A stretch of DNA of 64,000 bases, taken from Streptomyces sp. MST-110588. GTDB taxonomy: Bacteria > Actinomycetota > Actinomycetes > Streptomycetales > Streptomycetaceae. This document shows, one piece after another, positions 36,945 to 46,452 of the stretch. Each line of letters starts with the position of its first letter. The first letter of the stretch is position 1. Location: positions 3,360,001 to 3,424,000 of the forward strand of contig NZ_CP074380.1 in the NCBI RefSeq assembly GCF_022695595.1, read 5' to 3'. The position numbers were made by a program, and so were the translations under genes. The notes under the pieces are model-generated. The model was not told the DNA's origin. It did no database searches and saw only the letters and a program-made list of their open reading frames with translations.

Positions 36945-37586
36945 ATGGCCACACCGCAGGCGCGCAGGAGCAACACCCGCCAGCGCATCCAGGACGTCGC
37001 CTTGGAGCTCTTCGCGGAGCACGGGTACGAGAAGACCTCGCTGCGCGAGATCGCGGAGAAGCTCGATGTCACCAAGGCGGCGCTGTACTACCACTTCAAG
37101 ACCAAGGAAGACATCCTCATCGGGCTCTTCCAGGATCTGACCCGGCCCATCGACGAGCTGATCGAGTGGGGCCAGGAGCAGCCACGCACCCTGGAGACCA
37201 AGAAGGAACTCATCCGCCGCTACAGCGACGCGCTGAGTACCGCGGCTCCCCTTTTCCGCTTCATGCAGGAGAACCAGGCCACGGTCCGCGACCTGAGCAT
37301 CGGCGAGTCCTTCAAACAGCGGATGCTCACCCTGTTCGAACTCCTCAAGGAGCCCGGGGCGGAACTGGCCGATCAGGTCCGCTGCATCACGGCGCTCTTC
37401 TCCATGCACGCGGGAATGTTCGCGATGCAGCACATCGAAGGCGACCCCGAGGACAAGCGCAAGGCCATCCTGGAGGTCGCCACCGAGCTGATCACGACCG
37501 CCAACCCGGCCGGCCGGCAGGCGGCGGAAGGGCCGGAGGGGCGGGAGGGGCCGGGAGGACCGGAAGGCTTGGCGGGCCTCGCTTAG
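36945..37586 (+). CDS. TetR family repressor of the DHA2 exporter
   Basis: 213 aa. HTH at ~10-55 (RQRIQDVALELFAEHGYEKTSLREIAEKLDV, then KAALYYHFKTKEDIL). The ligand-binding domain is ~70-190, and a Gly/Glu/Pro-rich tail follows. ATG 36945 has AGGAGAG at proper spacing. Divergent gene order plus the double palindrome in between indicate local autoregulated control of the efflux pump. The stop codon overlaps the stop of the convergent M23 peptidase gene by 2 bases. Confidence 0.9.
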   Translation: MATPQARRSNTRQRIQDVALELFAEHGYEKTSLREIAEKLDVTKAALYYHFKTKEDILIGLFQDLTRPIDELIEWGQEQPRTLETKKELIRRYSDALSTAAPLFRFMQENQATVRDLSIGESFKQRMLTLFELLKEPGAELADQVRCITALFSMHAGMFAMQHIEGDPEDKRKAILEVATELITTANPAGRQAAEGPEGREGPGGPEGLAGLA

Positions 37587-38278
37587 ACGGAGACGCCGTG
37601 GTCCCGCAGGAACTTCAGCGGCTCCACGCCCATGCCGTAGTCAGGACCCGTCCGCTCCTCGAAGTGCAGGTGGGGGCCGGTCGAGTTGCCGGTGCTGCCG
37701 GAGCGGCCGATCTCCTGGCCCGTCTCCACGCTCTGCCCCACATGGACCTCGATGCCCGAAAGGTGCGCGTACTGGGTGTAGGTGTTGCCGTCGTGCTGGA
37801 TGACGATGGCGTTGCCGTACGCCGGACCGTCACCGCCACCGTTGGGGCCCGCCTTGACCACCGTGCCGCGATGGGCGGCGTGCACCGCCGTACCGCTGGG
37901 CACCACGAAGTCCTGACCGCTGTGGTTGTGCGACCAGTGGCTGCCGGCCAGCCCGAACGAGGCGCCCAGCGTGTAGGAGTCCACCGGCTTCACCCAGGAG
38001 CGGGCCTTGGCCTCGGCGGCCTCCTGTGCCGCCCGCTTCTTGTCCTCGGCGGCCTTCTTCTCCGCGTCGGCCGCCTTCTGCTGAGCCTCGGCCTGCGCCT
38101 TGACCGCCGCCTCGAAGCCGGAGGTCAGCCCCGTCAGCGCGACGTCACCGGACTGGCCGGCCGCGGTGGCCACGCCGGCGCCCAGGGCGACCGAGACGCC
38201 GATCCCCGCTGCCATGACAGCGGCGCGGGTACGAACGGCGGACTTCTTCTCGATACGGCGGATGGCGAACTTCGACAT
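37583..38278 (-). CDS. Secreted M23 family metallopeptidase (LytM-type)
   Basis: 231 aa peptidoglycan endopeptidase or regulator of one. Signal peptide: a basic start, a hydrophobic core (AVMAAGIGVSVALGAGVATAAG) and an AxA cleavage site near residue 39. A coiled-coil-like Ala/Lys/Glu segment (~58-95) is followed by the LytM domain. Zinc ligands are retained: H in HNHSGQDF (HxxxD) and the HxH of GPHLHFEE. Therefore predicted active, unlike degenerate LytM activators. ATG 38278 has GGAGG 11 nt upstream. It is preceded by ~720 bp without genes. Stop overlaps tetR stop. Confidence 0.92.
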   Translation of the reverse strand: MSKFAIRRIEKKSAVRTRAAVMAAGIGVSVALGAGVATAAGQSGDVALTGLTSGFEAAVKAQAEAQQKAADAEKKAAEDKKRAAQEAAEAKARSWVKPVDSYTLGASFGLAGSHWSHNHSGQDFVVPSGTAVHAAHRGTVVKAGPNGGGDGPAYGNAIVIQHDGNTYTQYAHLSGIEVHVGQSVETGQEIGRSGSTGNSTGPHLHFEERTGPDYGMGVEPLKFLRDHGVSV

Positions 38279-39001
38279 ACGGGGGAGAACCTCCAGAAAG
38301 GAATGGGTCCCGGCTGCGGACCGGGATCGCCATACCTTGGTAACCGCTCCGGATGGTCCGGCCAAGCCCCCTTTCTACTACCCGGCCCCGTATTCACCAC
38401 CGAGGAAATAAATACCGCCTGCTACCCGCCGCTCCCGTTCCCAAACACCTCGAACAGCCCCGTGCGGGATACCGTCGCCCTGGTCAGATACCCCCTCCCA
38501 CCTGGGGTTTTGCCGCCCCGGCCAGCCCTTGACGCGGCACCCCTCCCACGGCCCTCGACCACTTCTCCCAGAAAGCGGAAGCGACCCGGCCTCCATTTCC
38601 ACTATTCCGGCTAGGAGGCCGCGAACCGCCTGTGCGGCATATCACCGCGCCATAAGATCCATTCTCTTACCGGCGGGTATGGGGTCCGCCTTTGCCGGGA
38701 CCAAAGACCTTGTGACCCGGGCCACCGCATTTGGCGTCGTAGTTCGGCGCCCCGGCGTACGGCACGGACAGCGGCACGCGGGCGGGACGTACGGGCGCCG
38801 CGTACGGACGGGGCGCACGAGCAGGGCGTACGGACAGGGCGTACAGGCGCCGGCGTACGGATGGGGGCGACCCGCGCGCGGTGGCGGAGAGGCCCCCGGG
38901 CTCCCGGGTCCGCCTCAGCCGCGGAACGGCGCTCTGGGGGCCCGTCACGGCCCGTCCCGAGCGTCCGGCACAGGGCACCCGGCCGCGGAAGGCAGAACGC
39001 A
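38279..39001. other. Long non-coding region upstream of the M23 peptidase gene
   Basis: About 720 bp with no supported gene. Near the peptidase start the minus strand has a hairpin (TCCCGG/CCGGGA, 38308-38326) in the leader. 38588-38620 has GGCCTCC/GGAGGCC arms. 38490-38511 has an ACCCC/GGGGT stem followed by TTT. 38755-38860 holds six or more degenerate cgtacgg units. I looked for a ydaO (c-di-AMP) riboswitch, which often controls Streptomyces wall hydrolases, and did not find its conserved core. Confidence 0.45.
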
Positions 39002-39040
39002 GCCTGCCCCGGCACCGTACGAAACGGTGCCGGGGCAGGC
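39002..39040 (-). terminator. Terminator of clpC
   Basis: Perfect 17-bp stem (39002-39018 and 39024-39040) with a 5-nt loop (acgaa), 27 bp downstream of the clpC stop. GC-rich, no U-tract. Confidence 0.85.
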
Positions 39041-39066
39041 AGTGGCGTGACGCGGCGGAGCCGGAG

Positions 39067-41592
<2,526 letters not shown>

Positions 41593-41796
41593 CGTTAATC
41601 GCTCCTCAGAGCGGTCAGGCAGTTAGGGGTCGGTCCCCTCCCTGTCCTTCCGCATGCTAGTCCCGTGGGACGGGACAGCTCATTCCAACTGCCGACATCC
41701 GTCCGGATCACACCCGCGGCGGCGGGGAAATCTGCTGCCGAACAGCCGACATCTGCTCCAACCCGATGGTGCGAGACGATGTTCCCGCAGGCCAGG

Positions 41797-41802
41797 CATA
41801 TA
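41797..41802 (-). promoter_or_regulatory. Probable clpC -10 element (TATATG)
   Basis: TATATG on the minus strand, the most AT-rich hexamer in the region. No -35 consensus lies 17 nt upstream; instead the proximal ClgR box ends 12 bp upstream, the arrangement expected of an activator contacting RNA polymerase. Confidence 0.5.
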
Positions 41803-41814
41803 CGCCCTCCGCCA

Positions 41815-41831
41815 GTACGCCCGTGGCGAAC
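41815..41831 (-). promoter_or_regulatory. ClgR-binding box, proximal
   Basis: Minus strand reads GTTCGC-CACGG-GCGTAC, matching the GTTCGC-N5-GCG motif described for ClgR in Streptomyces and almost fully dyad-symmetric (GCGTAC for GCGAAC). ~225 bp upstream of the clpC start codon. Confidence 0.72.
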
Positions 41832-41923
41832 GCCGCACCAACCGACACGCGCATCGTCCCTTCCCACTAGGGATGTCTTACCCGTTGCCGCTGACACTCC
41901 ATGCGGCGCGGGCCGGTTCCATC

Positions 41924-41937
41924 CGCTACGGGCGAAC
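41924..41937 (-). promoter_or_regulatory. ClgR-binding box, distal
   Basis: Minus strand reads GTTCGC-CCGTA-GCG, a second exact match to the ClgR core motif, ~107 bp upstream of the first. It could serve clpC, or the divergent gene starting at 42019. Confidence 0.6.
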
Positions 41938-42018
41938 AACCTCGCGCCGCCGAATGCACCGTTGCGCGCTACCAGCGGGCACGGTGCGTATCCGGACACC
42001 AACACAGCGTAACTTCTG

Positions 42019-42720
42019 GTGACTTCGGCAGTTGCACCGGACATGTCCGTCGCGCCCCCGCGCCCCTGCGGCCCCCTCGCCACCGTCCGGCGGTGGTACG
42101 AGGACGAGCTGGGCTGGGCGACCGCCGGAAGCGACCCCGTGGAGCTGCTGACCGGCGTGCGTTTCGACGCGCTGGAGATGCCCGCCGACGCCGGGTACGC
42201 GGTCCTGCGCCGGGTACCGGAGACCGGCCCGGTCGCCCTGGTCAAGGGCCCGTGGAACGGCCGTCCGACGATGCTGGCGCTGATCGCCGCGGGCAGCGCC
42301 GAGGAGCTGCCCGGGCTCCTGGAGTGGCTGGAGTGGGGTCCGCTGGTCCCGGATCTCACGGCGCGCGGCGCCGGGGACCGGATGCCCGCCCCCTCACCCC
42401 GCGGATTCGGCGCGCGGGAGGCCGCGGGGTGGGTGCGGCCTCCCGAGCCGGGGCGCGAGGTGGAGACGACCCTGCCCGTCACGGGGGTGGGGGCAGGATT
42501 CGGGGGCGATAACGGGACTCCCCCTACGAAACGTAAGGGGCGTGCCCCCGATCTCGTACGACTCGTGAGCGCGGCGGCGACGGAATGCCACCGTGCCCGG
42601 TTGACGCGTTCTCGTAATGCTCGGACTCAAGCGGATCGCGGATACGGCGATCAGCCGTTGGCCTTCTCGTACGCCTCACGGATGTCGGCGGGGACACGGC
42701 CGCGGTCGTTGACGTTGTAG
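42019..42720 (+). CDS. SCO3374-family conserved protein of unknown function
   Basis: 233 aa. Residues ~20-110 (RRWYEDELGWATAG, LLTGVRFDALEMPADAG, then VALVKGPWNGRP) recall the N-terminal fold of bifunctional primase/polymerase proteins, but catalytic acidic residues are not clear. The C-terminus APDLVRLVSAAATECHRARLTR and PLAFSYASRM is conserved in Streptomyces, as far as I remember. GTG 42019 is just after TAACTT; ATG 42043 is an alternative. The last 70 nt overlap the 3' end of convergent lsr2. Function unknown. Confidence 0.65.
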   Translation: MTSAVAPDMSVAPPRPCGPLATVRRWYEDELGWATAGSDPVELLTGVRFDALEMPADAGYAVLRRVPETGPVALVKGPWNGRPTMLALIAAGSAEELPGLLEWLEWGPLVPDLTARGAGDRMPAPSPRGFGAREAAGWVRPPEPGREVETTLPVTGVGAGFGGDNGTPPTKRKGRAPDLVRLVSAAATECHRARLTRSRNARTQADRGYGDQPLAFSYASRMSAGTRPRSLTL

Positions 42721-42986
42721 CCGTTCTCCTTCGCCCACTTACGGACCTCCGCGGTGTCCTGCTTGCCGCCGGAGGAAGCCACCCGGGCCTTGCCGCGGCC
42801 ACCGGCCGCGCGTCCGGTCCGGCGGCCCGCCTTCACGAACTCCGCGAGCGACTCGCGGAGCTTCTGGGCGTTGGCGGTGGTGAGGTCGATCTCGTAGGAC
42901 TTGCCGTCGAGAGCGAACGTCACGGTCTCGTCGGCCTCGCCGCCGTTGAGGTCGTCGACAAGAAGAACCTGAACCTTCTGTGCCAC
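42651..42986 (-). CDS. lsr2: Lsr2 nucleoid-associated xenogeneic silencer
   Basis: 111 aa H-NS-like DNA-bridging protein that coats AT-rich, often foreign DNA. N-terminal oligomerisation domain KVQVLLVDDLNGGEADETVTF (~4-24), then a basic linker ([15 protein letters not shown]). The C-terminal DNA-binding domain EVRKWAKENGYNVNDRGRVPADIREAYEKA carries the RGR AT-hook-like motif that enters the minor groove. The GTG start at 42986 (VAQKVQV) with AAGGGA upstream matches homologues; the longer frame to 43049 is rejected. The 3' end overlaps the convergent SCO3374-like gene by 70 bp. Confidence 0.95.
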   Translation of the reverse strand: MAQKVQVLLVDDLNGGEADETVTFALDGKSYEIDLTTANAQKLRESLAEFVKAGRRTGRAAGGRGKARVASSGGKQDTAEVRKWAKENGYNVNDRGRVPADIREAYEKANG

Positions 42987-43085
42987 CGGTTTCCCTTTCA
43001 TCGAATGCGGATTACGACGGAAAGCAAACCGCTTTTCCGGGAAAAACACAAACCCCTGGGTAGGCTTGAGTTGCCCGACTGTAGG

Positions 43086-43116
43086 GGAACCCTCGGTTCC
43101 GCACCTATCGGATAGG
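43086..43116. promoter_or_regulatory. Two adjacent palindromes upstream of lsr2
   Basis: GGAACC-CTC-GGTTCC (43086-43100) and CCTATC-G-GATAGG (43104-43116) lie between the acetyltransferase stop and lsr2. They could be operators for lsr2 or part of a terminator for the upstream genes. Confidence 0.5.
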
Positions 43117-43142
43117 GGCGCGATTCGGACATAGAACGCTGA

Positions 43143-43661
43143 TCACAGGTGCAGAAGCATGCGACTGTTGCCCAGGGTGTTGGGCTTCACTCGTTCGAGA
43201 CCGAGGAACTCCGCAACACCCTCGTCATAGGAACGCAGCAGCTCGCTGTACACATCACCGTCGACAGGCGTCTCACCGATCTCCACGAAGCCGTGCTTGG
43301 CGAAGAAGTCGACTTCGAAGGTGAGGCAGAAAATACGTCGCACTCCGAGCCAGCCCGCCGTGCGCAGCAGCTTGTCCAGGAGCAGGTGTCCCACGCCCGC
43401 GCCCTTCAGAGCCGGGTCCACGGCCAGCGTACGCACCTCCGCCAGGTCTTCCCACATGACGTGCAGAGCGCCGCAGCCGACGACCTCCGCGTCCTGGTCG
43501 CGTTCGGCCACCCAGAACTCCTGGATGTCCTCGTAAAGCGTGACCGTGGCTTTGCCGAGCAGGATCCCGTCCCGGGAGTAGGAGTCGATGAGCCGGCGTA
43601 CGGCCGGCACATCGCTGGTCCTGGCGCGGCGGATGGTGAGGCCATTTGTCAGCGGCGGCAT
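43143..43661 (-). CDS. Amino-acid N-acetyltransferase (GNAT family)
   Basis: 172 aa, probably N-acetylglutamate synthase of the short actinobacterial type, the first step of arginine synthesis. GNAT core: the acetyl-CoA loop VDPALKGAGVGHLLLDKLL (R/QxxGxG/A), the preceding strand LAEVRTLAVDP, and the late FFAKHGFVEIG segment typical of ArgA-like enzymes. ATG 43661 is 9 nt from the stop of the BlaI-type gene, so the two form an operon. Substrate assignment is by family resemblance. Confidence 0.8.
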   Translation of the reverse strand: MPPLTNGLTIRRARTSDVPAVRRLIDSYSRDGILLGKATVTLYEDIQEFWVAERDQDAEVVGCGALHVMWEDLAEVRTLAVDPALKGAGVGHLLLDKLLRTAGWLGVRRIFCLTFEVDFFAKHGFVEIGETPVDGDVYSELLRSYDEGVAEFLGLERVKPNTLGNSRMLLHL

Positions 43662-43670
43662 GCGGGGACG

Positions 43671-44297
43671 TTATCGCCCCGAGGCGGCCGGTCCGCTCCC
43701 GGGTACTTCCGGCGTCCGCGGCCGGGCGCGTTGTGCCGGCCGCGCCGGTTCCGCCGGGGGCTGTGCGGCTCGGGCGGGCGGTTCCGCGGCTTCTGCGGTC
43801 TCTTCCGCGGTCTCTTCTGCGGTCTCTTCCCCGGCTACTTCCCCGGTCTCTTCCGGGTCTTCCCCGGTCCCTTCCCCATCGTCCCCGGTCCCTTCCGCGT
43901 CTGCCCCGGAAGGGGACGGTTCGCCGGCGGCCGGTTCGTCTCCTTGCACCATGCGTACGGCATCCCGTAGGGCATACCTCTGTTCCGGCGACATCATGCC
44001 GAAGAAGGCCACCAGAGCCGCCGCGGGGTTGTCACTGGCGGACCAGGCTTCGTTCATCAGTGCGGCCGAGTAGGCGGCACGAGTGGAGACCGCCTCATAT
44101 CTATAGGCGCGGCCTTCTGCTTCCCGTCGGACCCAGCCCTTCTGATGGAGGTTGTCCAATACGGTCATGACCGTGGTGTAGGCGATCGACCGTTCCTTCT
44201 GCAGATCTTCCAGGACTTCTCGAACGGTCACCGGGCGGTTCCACTCCCAGACCCGCGTCATGACCGCGTCTTCCAGATCACCCAAGCGTCTCGGCAC
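43671..44297 (-). CDS. BlaI/MecI/CopY family transcriptional regulator with acidic tail
   Basis: 208 aa. Residues 1-80 form the winged helix (LGDLEDAVMTRVWEWNRPVTVREVLEDL, YTTVMTVLDNLHQKGWVRREAEGRAYRYEA). Residues ~80-120 are the dimerisation helix region, normally the end of the protein at ~120-125 aa. Here a Glu/Thr/Gly-rich acidic stretch (repeated ETAE) and an Ala/Pro/Arg-rich end add ~85 residues, encoded by a tcttccgcggtc DNA repeat at 43795-43870. No BlaR-type sensor protease is nearby. GTG 44297 has TATTGT exactly 6 nt upstream: leaderless. No TACA/TGTA operator seen. Confidence 0.85.
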   Translation of the reverse strand: MPRRLGDLEDAVMTRVWEWNRPVTVREVLEDLQKERSIAYTTVMTVLDNLHQKGWVRREAEGRAYRYEAVSTRAAYSAALMNEAWSASDNPAAALVAFFGMMSPEQRYALRDAVRMVQGDEPAAGEPSPSGADAEGTGDDGEGTGEDPEETGEVAGEETAEETAEETAEAAEPPARAAQPPAEPARPAQRARPRTPEVPGSGPAASGR

Positions 44298-44553
44298 ACC
44301 AGCACAATAGGTGGGAGATGTCGCGATTGCCGGTTTTTACCGGTTGATTTACCCGGGAAAAAGGAAGTACGACCCGAAATGAGGAATCTCGGGCCGCACG
44401 TCGCGTTCGATGTGTTCAGTTGGTCGGGCGGGTGTTCACCAGGTCCGGCGGGCGGACCCTGCGCATCCGGTGCGCCCGGGGCACGGGACGCCTCCCGCGC
44501 GCACCTTGGGCACGTACGTACGACACCTTGGGCGCGTACGTCCGGCGCATCCG
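44298..44553. other. Intergenic region with hairpin and CTTGGGC repeats
   Basis: 256 bp between the BlaI-type gene and the small membrane protein gene. CCGGT-TTTT-ACCGG hairpin at 44330-44343, and direct repeats of ccttgggc[a/g]cgtacgt at ~44502-44542. The BlaI -10 (TATTGT) is at its left edge. No gene seen. Confidence 0.5.
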
Positions 44554-44733
44554 TCAGGCGCCGTGTGCCTTGGGCTCCTGGCGGGCGGCTTCCGCGCGGG
44601 CGAGAGCGGCGTCCACCGCGGCGTCTTCCTTCGCCTTGTTCTCGCCACCCTGGCTCTTCACCATCGTCACGATCAGCGCGGTGAACGCCACGGCCATCAC
44701 CACGGGCGGAATCAGCGCTGCGATGTAATCCAC
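44554..44733 (-). CDS. Small single-pass membrane protein (59 aa)
   Basis: GTG start with AAGGAGG 9 nt upstream, stop TGA. One membrane helix (ALIPPVVMAVAFTALIVTMV, residues 6-25) is followed by a charged, helical cytoplasmic tail (SQGGENKAKEDAAVDAALARAEAAR). The strong ribosome-binding site, membrane-then-charged-helix design and codon bias (G/C third positions) make it a real gene although very short. I believe homologues occur in other Streptomyces at this locus. Function unknown; size and topology fit a regulator of a membrane complex. Confidence 0.75.
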   Translation of the reverse strand: MDYIAALIPPVVMAVAFTALIVTMVKSQGGENKAKEDAAVDAALARAEAARQEPKAHGA

Positions 44734-44779
44734 GGCCTGCGGCCTCCTTCGCGAGTGAGGCTTCCAGAGTACGCAGCAC

Positions 44780-45433
44780 TCATGCCGAGCGGGCCTCGGG
44801 GGGCACCTGGAAGCGCCCTTTCAGGGAGCTTTTGGGCGGTGGGGCCGGCTTGCGGCGCGGCGGGAAGACCTCGCCGGGAGTGGGAATGGGCCGGTCGGGG
44901 CGCGGCCCGGCCGGCCGGGGCCGCGGATCGGGCCCGGCCGGCGGGGACGGCGCGGGCCCGTCGGCGGCCCGGCCACCGGGCAGCGCGCGCAGCCGGGCCC
45001 GTACGGACCGCTCGGCCAGGTGCTCACAGCGGTGCAGCACGGCCGCGCGCCGCCCGGCCTCCTCCGGTCCGGCACGGCGCGCGCACAGCGAGCGCAGGGC
45101 CGCGAGGTCGCCGTGGCCCGGGACATAGCCCGTGGCCAGGGCTTCCTGGAGCCGGTCGAGATAGCCGCCGGCGGAGCCGGGGAGCGCCGCGCGGTAGCGG
45201 GCGAGGTCGGCGAGCAGGAAGGCGCGCTGCCGGCCGCCCTCCCGGACCGCCTCGTCCACGTCCTCGGCCAGCCGGAGGCAGTCTCGGACTTCCTCCGACC
45301 GGTCGGGGCCGAGCGGGCCGCGGGCGGCTGGATCGTGCGTCGGCTGGAGGGCGATGGCGAGAGCGCGACGGAGCACACGCAGCTCATCGGCGCTGAACGC
45401 CATGCCACCTCGGGAACCGTATGGCGTGGGCAT
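44780..45433 (-). CDS. Conserved hypothetical helical protein with Pro-rich tail
   Basis: 217 aa. An all-helical N-terminal region (DELRVLRRALAIAL, then SEEVRDCLRLAEDVDEAVREG and YLDRLQEALATGYVPGHGDLAALRSLCARR, ~12-150) precedes a Pro/Arg-rich C-terminus (~160-217). No family recognised. Start: ATG 45433 is preceded by TAAAGT exactly 6 nt upstream, the leaderless pattern seen elsewhere in this window; ATG 45403 (MAFSADELRV) has a GAGGTGG site and is an alternative. 46 bp upstream of the small membrane protein gene on the same strand. Confidence 0.65.
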   Translation of the reverse strand: MPTPYGSRGGMAFSADELRVLRRALAIALQPTHDPAARGPLGPDRSEEVRDCLRLAEDVDEAVREGGRQRAFLLADLARYRAALPGSAGGYLDRLQEALATGYVPGHGDLAALRSLCARRAGPEEAGRRAAVLHRCEHLAERSVRARLRALPGGRAADGPAPSPPAGPDPRPRPAGPRPDRPIPTPGEVFPPRRKPAPPPKSSLKGRFQVPPEARSA

Positions 45434-45560
45434 GGGCCGACTTTAAGTGCTAAGCGGACAAAATTGGCCGATATCCGCATTTTCGGGTGCGGCGGGGCGG
45501 GAGCGCGTGGGGCGCCAGTCTCGTACGCCTGTTCGTCCGTACGTCCGTACGCCTGCATGA

Positions 45561-45619
45561 CGTACGGCGCGCGTCACAGCACGTACGGCGCGCGTCACAG
45601 CACGTACGGCGCGCGTCAC
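45561..45619. repeat. 21-bp tandem repeat (cgtacggcgcgcgtcacagca)
   Basis: Two complete copies (45561-45581, 45582-45602) and a third without its last bases, perfectly conserved, 35 bp downstream of coaX. The unit contains CGTACG and the palindrome GCGCGC. Confidence 0.85.
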
Positions 45620-45654
45620 CGAGCCCGCACCGCCACCCGCGCCCAGCCACTCAC

Positions 45655-46452
45655 CTACGGACGGGACACGTTGCGCTCATAGACGAGCCGCAGCCCGATC
45701 AGCGTCAGCCAGGGCTCGTGCTCGTCGATGACCGAGGACTCCCCGAGGACCATCGGCGCCAGACCGCCGGTCGCGATGACCGTCACGTCGTCCGGGTCGG
45801 CGGCCAGTTCGCGGGCCATCCGCCCGACCACGCCGTCGACCTGGCCCGCGAAGCCGTACAGGATGCCGGACTGCATCGCCTCGACCGTGTTCTTGCCGAT
45901 GACGCTGCGCGGCCGGGCCAGTTCGATCTTGCGGAGCTGGGCGCCCTTGACACCCAGGGCGTCGACGGAGATCTCGATACCCGGGGCGATCACCCCGCCG
46001 ACGTACTCCCCGCGCTCGCTGACCGCGTCGAAGGTCGTGGCCGTACCGAAGTCGACGACCACGGCCGGCCCGCCGTACAGCTCGACCGCCGCCAGCGCGT
46101 TGATGATCCGGTCGGCGCCGACCTCCTTCGGGTTGTCCATCAAGATCGGCACACCCGTCTTGACGCCCGGTTCCACGAGGATCGCCGGCACGTCCCCGTA
46201 GTAGCGGCGGGTGACCTCGCGCAGCTCGTGGAGGACGGAGGGGACGGTGGAGCAGATGGAGATGCCACCGATGCCGTCGCCCAGTTCGTCGCCCAGGAGC
46301 GGGTGCATGCCCATCAGGCCCTGGAGCAGCACGGCGAGTTCGTCGGCGGTGCGCCGGGCGTCGGTGGAGATCCGCCAGTGCTCGACGATGTCCTCGCCGT
46401 CGAACAGGCCGAGAACGGTGTGGGTGTTGCCGACATCGATGGTGAGAAGCAT
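45655..46452 (-). CDS. coaX: Type III pantothenate kinase
   Basis: First step of coenzyme A synthesis, phosphorylating pantothenate. 265 aa. ASKHA fold: P-loop-like MLLTIDVGNTHTVLGLFDG at the N-terminus, PAVVVDFGTATTFDAVSERGEYVGGVIAPG mid-protein (catalytic Asp and substrate loop), and TVIATGGLAPMV near the end. The ATG shares one base with the nadC stop (TGATG), so translation is coupled. Last gene of the panC-nadB-nadC-coaX block; it uses pantothenate made by PanC four genes up. Confidence 0.94.
   Translation of the reverse strand: MLLTIDVGNTHTVLGLFDGEDIVEHWRISTDARRTADELAVLLQGLMGMHPLLGDELGDGIGGISICSTVPSVLHELREVTRRYYGDVPAILVEPGVKTGVPILMDNPKEVGADRIINALAAVELYGGPAVVVDFGTATTFDAVSERGEYVGGVIAPGIEISVDALGVKGAQLRKIELARPRSVIGKNTVEAMQSGILYGFAGQVDGVVGRMARELAADPDDVTVIATGGLAPMVLGESSVIDEHEPWLTLIGLRLVYERNVSRP

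Larger units (their letters stand above)
41593..42018. other. clpC upstream region
   Basis: 426 bp between divergent clpC and the SCO3374-like gene. Contains the two ClgR boxes and a TATATG -10-like hexamer (entries below). 41640-41790 is moderately AT-rich and would form a ~200-nt clpC leader. No gene is supported. Confidence 0.6.

Noticed and set aside
37583..37586. Operon of tetR and M23 peptidase
   Set aside because: They are convergent; only stop codons overlap.
38279..38720. ydaO (c-di-AMP) riboswitch before the M23 peptidase
   Set aside because: The GTGAA-type and CAGCTAACC-type conserved core segments are missing on both strands; only weak resemblance (acctgggg on the plus strand) is present.
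43076..43100. SigE-type promoter (GGAAC-N16-GTCG) before lsr2
   Set aside because: The -10 GTCG differs from the expected GTCT-type and the GGAAC is explained by the palindrome; too weak to claim.
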